Shown here: positions 57,067-64,000 of the stretch, one piece after another | Position numbering within the stretch: the stretch's first letter is position 1 | Layout: the number at the start of each line of letters is the position of its first letter | From: Triglochin maritima | Taxonomy: Eukaryota > Streptophyta > Magnoliopsida > Alismatales > Juncaginaceae | Direction: 5' to 3' | Assembly (NCBI GenBank): GCA_963682175.1 | Contig: OY821787.1 | Location: 22,422,501 to 22,486,500 of the forward strand | Length of the DNA stretch: 64,000 bases | Translations under genes and position numbers: made by a program | The notes under the pieces: generated by a model | Databases searched by the model: none | The model's input: the letters and a program-made list of their open reading frames with translations, nothing else | Told to the model about the DNA's origin: nothing

Positions 57067-60000
57067 CTAACTCTCAGCGAAAAGCTCCGGGTAAAGACTC
57101 CTCACATCGTCCTCGCACTCCCAGGTGGCCTCCTCCACACTGTGGTGCTGCCAACAGACCTTAACCATCGGAATGGTTCGACGCCTCAGCTGTCGCTCTA
57201 CGCGCTTCAGAATCTCCACTGGTCGCTCCTCCAAGGTCATATCACTCTGGATCTCTGGTAGTTCGTGCGAAATCACGTGCGACGGGTCGCCAACATACCT
57301 CCTCAACATCGAGATATGGAACACATTGTGCAAGCTGGTGAATTGTGGTGGTAAGGCCACACGATACGCCACCGCACCAATGCGCTCCAGGATTTCGAAC
57401 GGCCCCACATACCTTGGACTTAGCTTCCCCTTCTTCCCGAATCTCACCACGCCCTTCGCAGGAGAGACCTTTAGAAAGACGTGATCTCCAAACTCGAATT
57501 GCAGCTCCCGGTGCTTCTTATCCGCATAACTCTTCTGCCGATCCTGGGCAGCAACTAATCTGCGCCGAATCAAGTCCACCCGGTCAGAATATAACTGTAC
57601 TATCTCTGGTCCCAGCAGCTGTCTTTCTCCCACCTCGCTCCAACAAAGAGGTGAACGACAAGGTCGACCGTACAGAGCCTCGTACGGTGCCATGCCAATG
57701 CTTGCATGAAAACTGTTGTTGTAGGCGAATTCTACCAACGGCAAATGATCGTCCCAACTCCCCGCGAGATCCAATGCAGAAGCCCTAAGCATGTCCTCTA
57801 GAGTCTGAATCGTCCGCTCTGACTGTCCATCGGTTTGAGGATGAAATGCTGTGCTAAACTTCAGCTTCGTTCCCAACGCCTTGTGCAAGCTATCCCAGAA
57901 TCTCGAAGTGAAACGAGGGTCCCGATCTGAGATGATGGACACCGGTACTCCATGCAGCCTAACTATCTCTGAGATGTAAAGTTTCGTCAGAGCCTCCAGG
58001 GACGCTGTCACCCGAGTCGCCAGGAAATGAGCAGTCTTCGTCAGACGGTCCACGATCACCCAAATAGCATCGTGCGAACGACTAGTCCTTGGTAACCCGG
58101 TGACGAAGTCCATAGTTACATGCTCCCACTGCCACTCCGGAAGCTCTATCCTCTGCATCACACCTACTGGACGTTGGTGTTCGATCTTAACCTGCTGACA
58201 GACCAAGCACCTTGATACGAACTCAGCCACGTCTCGTTTCATTCCCTTCCACCAGAAATTCCTTTGCAGGTCCTTATACATCTTAGTACTACCCGGATGC
58301 ACCGTGTACTTCGAGCCGTGAGCTTCATAAAAAATCTCTTGTCTCAAACCATCTACATTTGGAACCCACAAACGATCCCGAAAACGTAGTCCCCCATCAG
58401 CTGCGACCCGAAGCTCAGCTCCCTCAACCTCAGCTGCCTGGAGTAGGGAATTCAACTCCGGATCTTCGCATTGCTTCTGCACTACTTTCTGGACGATAGA
58501 CGGTTCAACGTGCAAACTCGCCAACCCCAACCGACCAGCCTTTCCCACGAACGGATGCCAATTAATCAGATCCTCCAAGAGCCTCCACTCTTGGACCCTC
58601 AAGTGAGCCACAGATCCTTGCCACTTCCGGCTCAGTGCGTCGGCAACGGAATTAGCCTTTCCCCGGTGATACGCGATCGAGAAATCATAGTCCTTGATGA
58701 ACTCCAACCACCGACGCTGCCTCATATTCAGCTCCTTCTGCGAGAACAGGTATTTCAGACTCTGATGATCAGTGAATACCTCAAACTGTTCCCCGTACAG
58801 ATAGTGCCTCCAGATCTTTAGAGCAAAAACCACGGCTGCAAGCTCCAAGTCATGCGTGGGATAATTCTTCTCATGCACCTTAAGCTGTCTCGATGCATAT
58901 GCTACAACCTTCTCATGCTGCATGAGTACACATCCCAAACCAGTCCCCGATGCATCGCTATAGATTACGAATCTGCCTGATCCATTCGGAAGCGTCAGCA
59001 CCGGTGCTGAAGTCAACCTCCTCTTCAGCTCCTGGAATGCATGCTCGCACTTTTGAGACCAAACAAACTTCACTCCCTTCCGGGTCAAGGTCGTCAATGG
59101 TGCTGCAATTTTGGAGAAGTCCTGGATGAACCACCGGTAATAACCTGCGAGCCCAACAAAACTTCGAATCTCCGACACATTGGTTGGTGCCTTCCAGTTC
59201 AGAACCACCTCAACTTTCCCTGGGTCCACCTTAATACCATCCTTCCACACCACGTGCCCAAGAAATACTACCTGCTCCAACCAAAATTGGCATTTCGAGA
59301 ACTTTGCAAATAACCGTTCCCTCCTCAAGATCTCCAGCACTGTCCTCAAATGCTCCTCATGCTGCTTCACGTCTGGGGAGTAGATCAAAATGTCATCCAC
59401 GAACACTATCACGAACTGATCTAGAAAAGGCTTGAATGCTCGGTTCATCATATCCATAAAAGCCGCCGACGCATTAGTCAGTCCAAATGGCATCACCAGA
59501 AACTCATAGTGGCCATAACGTGTCCTGAATGCAGTCTTTGATACATCTTCGCCCTTGATCCTCAGCTGATGATATCCGGACCTCAGATCGATTTTTGAGA
59601 AAACACTAGCCGTCTGCAGCTGGTCGAACAAGTCATCAATCCTCGGTAGGGGATACCGATTCTTGATCGTCACCTTGTTCAGCATCCGATAGTCGATACA
59701 CATTCGCATCGATCCGTCCTTCTTCTTGACCAACAACACTGGAGCACCCCAAGGGGAAACACTCGGCCTAATGAAACCTTTATCCAGAAGCTCCTGCAGC
59801 TGGTCCTTCAATTCCGTTAACTCCGCCGGAGCCATGCGGTACGGTGCCTTAGAGATGGGGGCTGTTCCTGGCAGCAGGTCGATGGAGAACTCAATCTCTC
59901 GAGGTGGGGGCAATCCTTGGATATCGTCCGGAAACACATCTGGAAACTCCTGGACCACAGCGATCTCCTCAAGAGGCTTGACCACCTCTTCTGCCGACAC

Positions 60001-60714
60001 CAAACTTGCCAGAAACGCGCAACACCCTTTCTCCAACAGTCGCCGCGCCTTCAGGGCAGAGATCACCACCCGTCCATCCTTGCCCTGAACGCCCTTGACC
60101 ACCAGCGGGGGTCCCTCCGGTCTGGGAATCACAACTCTCCTTTCCCGGCAAAGAACGCACGCATCGTGGTCAGAAAGCCAATCCATTCCGAGGATCACAT
60201 CGAAATCAGACATTGGAAGAATGACTAGGTCAGCCGGAAGGTCTTGATCACCCAGTACCACCGACACCCTCGGGAGATATGTCCTTACCGCAAGGACATC
60301 GCCGACTGGGGTACTAATCTCCAGGCAGAAAGTTAGCTCCTCAGGCGTCCTATTCACTACGGCTGCGAACCCCTCCGAAATGAAGGAGTGCGTCGCCCCA
60401 CAATCAAACAGTGTCTTCGCGACACAACCACAAATAACAATTTTACCTTCGATGATGTCAGTGGATTTCTCTGCATCTTCTGCACGGATGGCAAAGACAC
60501 GCCCAGCTGGCCTGCCCTGGTCTGCGCTACGGCCCTGCCTACCAGAGGTCCTGTCCTGACTCGTACTGGCACCCGCTCTGCTAGTGCTCCCAACCTGACC
60601 TCCTGGAAGCTTCTGCGGACACTCCCGAACGAAATGCCCCATCTGGCCGCACCTCAGACATGCTCGAGACTTCCTAAAACAGTCTCTTGTGGCGTGAGCT
60701 CCACCACAGTGCTC
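57067..60714 (-). pseudogene. Tekay/Del-type chromovirus pol
   Basis: About 1215 uninterrupted codons in the same frame as gag. Order: gag zinc knuckles ([24 protein letters not shown]), protease ([12 protein letters not shown]), RT ([29 protein letters not shown]), RNase H ([28 protein letters not shown]), integrase HHCC ([13 protein letters not shown]...CLVCQQVK) and DDE ([23 protein letters not shown]). The C-terminal chromodomain-like segment ([20 protein letters not shown]...[15 protein letters not shown]) places it in the chromovirus Tekay/Del group, whose chromodomain steers integration to heterochromatin. This half is entirely open and has all catalytic residues; only the gag side is broken. 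Confidence 0.92.
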
Positions 60715-61509
60715 TCATTTACCACCTCCAGCCTTCTGGCCCTTCGTCTCATCTCTGCGAGGCCGCTTCGATGAGCCACTGCCCTGCTTCCCTTTGTCAT
60801 GACGACCACGAGAAGCCTCAAACGGTCGCTTTCCTTCCACCTGTGCCTCCCGATAATCATCCTCCAGCAAGGTGGCACACTTCACAGCCTCCTCCAGAGT
60901 CTGTGGCATCCTAATCAGCACCTTCGATCTCAGGGCACGTTGTAACCCGCGAACAAACTTCATGGCGCGCTGCTCCTCAGTGACATAAATTCCTCGGCTA
61001 TACTTCTCCAGCGCGTGAAACTTGTTGATGTACGCCTCCAACCCTAGGTCGCGTTGCTCTAGCGCAAGGAATTCCTCGCGCTTCCGGTCCTCCACATGCT
61101 GGGGGAAGAACTTCATGTTGAACTCGACGAGAAATTCGTCCCAGCCAATATCGGTCCTGGCACGGAACACGACCCCAGCAGTTGCCCTCCACTAGGTCAC
61201 TGCATGCTCCTGGAAGACATAAGTTGCCAGGTCCACCTTCCTCTCCGGTGGGCAGTCAATGACCCTAAAGATTCGCTGGATCTTGTAGACCCACTCCTCA
61301 GCAGCATCTGGGTTCACTCCACCCTTGAAGACTGGCAGATTCTGCCTCATGAACCGCTCATGCACTACCGCGCCTCCCGCAGATCGGGGTCCTTGAGCCT
61401 GACCCTCCACCAGTGCACCCAAACGCCCGACCGCCTCAAACAGCAGGCGCCAATATGCCTCCCAATCGTCGGTCGTCCCAGAGGACTCAGGTCTCCGCCT
61501 AGGTGCCAT
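60715..61509 (-). pseudogene. Chromovirus gag with two nonsense codons
   Basis: Gag of the same element, in frame with pol. The likely start is MAPRRRPESSG at 61509, about 130 bp after the primer site. The retrotransposon gag domain runs from FMRQNLPVFKGGVNPDAAEE through WDEFLVEFNMKFFPQHVEDR to YVTEEQRAMKFVRGLQ, followed by a basic Gly-rich region (GKQGSGSSKRPRRDE). A TAG at 61192-61194 stands where a Trp is usual, and a TGA at 60715-60717 lies just before the zinc knuckles. Each is one base from a sense codon; no frameshift is seen. Confidence 0.9.
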
Positions 61510-61640
61510 AATCTGCCCATGCCAATGCATTCTATTACTATCAAAAACAATTCAAAGAGGTGAAAAATTTACCGACAGGGTTTGGGCAAGATGCCCCACC
61601 GGAGAGTCTTTAGATTCTGTACACTTTAGAGACCGACCTG

Positions 61641-61651
61641 CTCTGATACCA
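61641..61651 (-). other. Primer binding site, initiator tRNA-Met type
   Basis: The minus strand reads TGGTATCAGAG(C) three bases after the LTR end, the standard initiator-Met primer site of chromoviruses. It confirms orientation and the LTR boundary at 61655. Confidence 0.88.
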
Positions 61652-61654
61652 AGC

Positions 61655-62226
61655 TGTAACGCCCCCGATCTCGCGGGTGCGCACACTGGGAAAGGAGACT
61701 AGTGTCGCGATCAGAGACCTCCGCGACGACCGAAGGGTGTTACAAAAGACAGACCGAATTGACTCGACAAAGTGAAAGAGATCATACACAAATGGACGGA
61801 CATAAAACATAATAGGAATAATAAAATAATCATAACAATAAGAGTCTTATTACAACACATCGAGTATCAAAAAAGGAAATACATAGGGAAATATGCGGAA
61901 GCAAAGATAACCGGAACTCTGGTCGACGTGTCCCTCGTGTACAGAATCCTCGGAACTCGTCCAGTCTGCCCTGTGGAACCGAGGTACCTGCAAGCACCGC
62001 ATTTAACAATGCGTGAGTTTTCAATTAAGAAAACCCAATATGCCCCCGCCTATGCAATAAATGAAAGGTAGCATGAAACTAAATAAGGCAGGCATCAGAA
62101 ACAGAACAGATCAGAAAGCATCAAATGCAACAGAAGGCTACGACTACACAAGCCGTGCCTGTCGGGCACACCCGAATCGTTCCTCCATAGGAACCAGAAC
62201 ACCAGCCTCGCTGGTCAGAGGCGGTC
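61655..62226 (-). repeat. 5' LTR of the chromovirus (interrupted)
   Basis: The first 572 bp on the plus strand, TGTAACGCCCCCGATCTCG onward, match 54200-54771. It breaks at GAGGCGGTC, where another LTR begins at 62227; in the sister LTR the same point continues ACTCGTCAGTGAC. The rest of the LTR lies outside the window. Confidence 0.88.
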
Positions 62227-62956
62227 TGTAACGTCCCGAAACAGCGGAAGATTTAAAATTTCGAAATAACGAATAAACTGACAACTCAAGGCGGGAACGT
62301 CACTAATATATAAATATATAAATCCGGGTGCACCCAAAATACATGGAGTTTACAAAAAGGCGTACAACTACAATCCAGATGAAAGAAATGAAAATACAAG
62401 TAGTCGTACAATCTCGCAAATGCCGAAGAGGATCCGACTCCAAAGCGCTCCGTCCTCGGTCACCACCCACCCGGACCTACTGTGGTCCTGAAATAAAAAG
62501 TGCAACAACAATGCCTGAGTTTCCTGAAAGGAAACCCCGTATACCAAGCCCTAAATGCATGCAAGACTATCAATGAAACCTATTATACTAGTCATCATGG
62601 CATGGCATCAATGCGATACATAAAACAATCTCACAACGGGTAAACAGACCCACTACGGGGTAAACAATCCCCCCACGGGGAACCACAGGACCTCTGTCCG
62701 CAAACTGTAGGGGTCCCACTCTGAGACCTACCGTAGGCACATACGGTCTAGCAGAAGGTACGCAACGAACCCCACACGCGACTACTCTAGTCAAGGGATC
62801 GGTGAGGAGCGTCCGCACGCCTGCGCGAAGTAGAAATCAGCTGAAATCTCGAGGTCAACACCTCACCAACGGGGTCGTCGCCCAGGTCGGTCCACTCATC
62901 TGGAGGAGCCCGTCCAGACTACCCTGCCGGAAAAGATCGTCGGCAGTCCATACCCT

Positions 62957-63080
62957 CACCGGAACAGCATCGGTGGGACACCATCGCCCGGAAACGTCGT
63001 CGGACGGCACTTCCGCCGGAACAGCATCGGCAGAACAATCATCACCCGGAACAGCATCGGGTGGAACAATCATCGCCTCG
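62957..63080. repeat. Short tandem repeat, CCGGAACAGCATCGG unit
   Basis: CCGGAACAGCATCGG occurs near 62958, 63015 and 63048. The last two are each followed by (C/T)(A/G)GAACAATCATC, with diverged units between. Confidence 0.6.
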
Positions 63081-63395
63081 TCTACACGAGCCATCCGAGC
63101 TCAAACAGCCCGCAGGGTCAACATGCTCCAACGAGCCGTGCACCTCGTGCACCGGGATCCTCAATCCCTCAGGCCTGCTACTCTACTGTGAGTCAGAACA
63201 TCAAGGCTACGTCGCCCTCCATCTGTGGAGACGACACGTCCCAGATGCCCACACTCTTCCACACGGCGGTCCCTGGGCAGGCACGCAGAACGCACCCACC
63301 GTCACCTCCCGGCTCACGCGCTAAGCGAGGACACGGGTTTCCGTGGACAGAGTTGACATCTCACTAGGACAAGAAAAACCAGTACTGTGCCCCAT

Positions 63396-63879
63396 CGGTC
63401 GACCGAATCAGGCAAACCGGTCGACCGAAACCAACAGTAACGGTCGAACGGATTTCCTCCAAACGGTCGAACAAAGTGCCCAACACTCTGTCTCCAATCG
63501 GTCGAACCAGCGGGAAGAACCGGTCGACCGGACAGGTCAAAATTCTAGGTCTGACTAAGTCAAAATCAATTCAACAATCGGTCGACCGACTCAAGGGTCC
63601 CGGTCGACCGAACATTACAGGGTCAGCCTAGTAATTCTAAGTCATATAATCGGTCGAACGCATATACTAACCGGTCGAACCAACAATCAATAAACAACAA
63701 CAACTTAAGTTCCGGTCGAACCACAAGGCTCGGTCGACCGGAAACAGGCAACATCAAACACAAACCCACGAAATTTGGCATAACCGGTCGACCGCCCCAA
63801 GGCATCGTCCGACCGGTTCTGGGCAAAAACATCAAATTACACTAGCACCGGTCGACCGCCCGAAGGCACCGGTCGACCG
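63396..63879. promoter_or_regulatory. Array of paired CGGTCGACCG dyads in a gypsy LTR
   Basis: Nine perfect CGGTCGACCG dyads (63396, 63418, 63521, 63579, 63601, 63731, 63785, 63849, 63870) and about seven CGGTCGAAC-type partners. They form pairs with pitches of 18 to 23 bp, for example 63396/63418, 63499/63521 and 63579/63601 at 22 bp, 63785/63806 and 63849/63870 at 21 bp. Confidence 0.75.
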
Positions 63880-64000
63880 TTGGTCGACAGCAACCTTGCA
63901 CCAGCCAAGGATTTTACGCCGTTTTCTTGTCGCCGGCGAGGTATCCGACCTTCCGCGACCGACCCAAACTTCCCCCAACATGGAGAACCACAAACACACT

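Larger units (their letters stand above)
62227..64000 (-). mobile_element. LTR of another gypsy element inserted in the chromovirus LTR
   Basis: It starts TGTAACGTCCCGAAACAGCG at the break in the host LTR, with CGGTC (62222-62226) the probable target duplication. The TGTAACGTCCCG start is typical of chromovirus-type gypsy LTRs read in reverse. No coding is recognised in 1.77 kb. It contains a small tandem repeat (62957-63080) and the dyad array at 63396-63879. The far end lies beyond the window, so family and length are uncertain. Confidence 0.65.

Noticed and set aside
63396..63879. CRISPR-like array (regular short repeats with spacers)
   Set aside because: Repeats are 10-bp palindromes with irregular spacers inside a eukaryotic LTR; no leader, no cas genes, and the repeats are far too short.

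Overview
The window is plant nuclear DNA from retrotransposon-dense, probably pericentromeric, heterochromatin of a flowering plant. The evidence is a pile of nested LTR retrotransposons: Athila-group Ty3/gypsy with a tRNA-Asp-type primer site, Tekay/Del-type chromoviruses with an initiator-Met primer site, and SIRE-like Ty1/copia LTRs. A plant L1-type LINE, a plant-mobile-domain pseudogene with an intron and a Mutator-like transposase remnant are also present. I see no intact cellular gene, rRNA, tRNA or CRISPR. The species cannot be told from the sequence alone.

Layout. 1-3769: decayed Athila pol (+), entered at its left edge by an Athila LTR. 3770-5756: 3' end and LTR of a SIRE-like copia element. 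5757-11379: AT-rich LTR-like DNA, the last codons of a chromovirus pol, its polypurine tract and a 2.6-kb LTR. 11380-13694: Athila leader and LTR (-). 13695-14764: decayed gypsy protease region (-). 14765-17424: non-autonomous Athila derivative (-). 17425-20025: chromovirus LTR (-). 20169-31577: one structurally complete Athila element with CTAAT target duplications, two 1568-bp LTRs differing at 5 positions, PBS, gag, pol and PPT. 31583-38190: the oldest, non-LTR part, with the mobile-domain pseudogene, MULE remnant and local repeats. 38191-46784: mosaic Athila derivative whose 3' LTR is split by a LINE. 46785-64000: a nest of five successive insertions.

How the parts relate. Almost every boundary is an LTR terminus (TG...CA), so insertion order can be read directly. 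The young 20-31 kb Athila has near-identical LTRs, yet its gag-pol carries nonsense codons, frameshifts and a lost integrase catalytic glutamate. It was therefore probably copied with enzymes supplied by a relative. Two other Athila derivatives keep gag-protease and the 3' non-coding region but have lost reverse transcriptase and integrase.

The most unusual signal is regulatory. Athila LTRs carry a pair of 14-bp palindromes (CCGCCAATTGGCGG) 21 bp apart and about 123 bp upstream of the TATA box. The copia LTRs and an unrelated gypsy LTR carry arrays of CGGTNNACCG dyads, again mostly in pairs about two helical turns apart (19 bp exactly in the 53-kb copy). I know of no described system that matches this, but no database search was possible.
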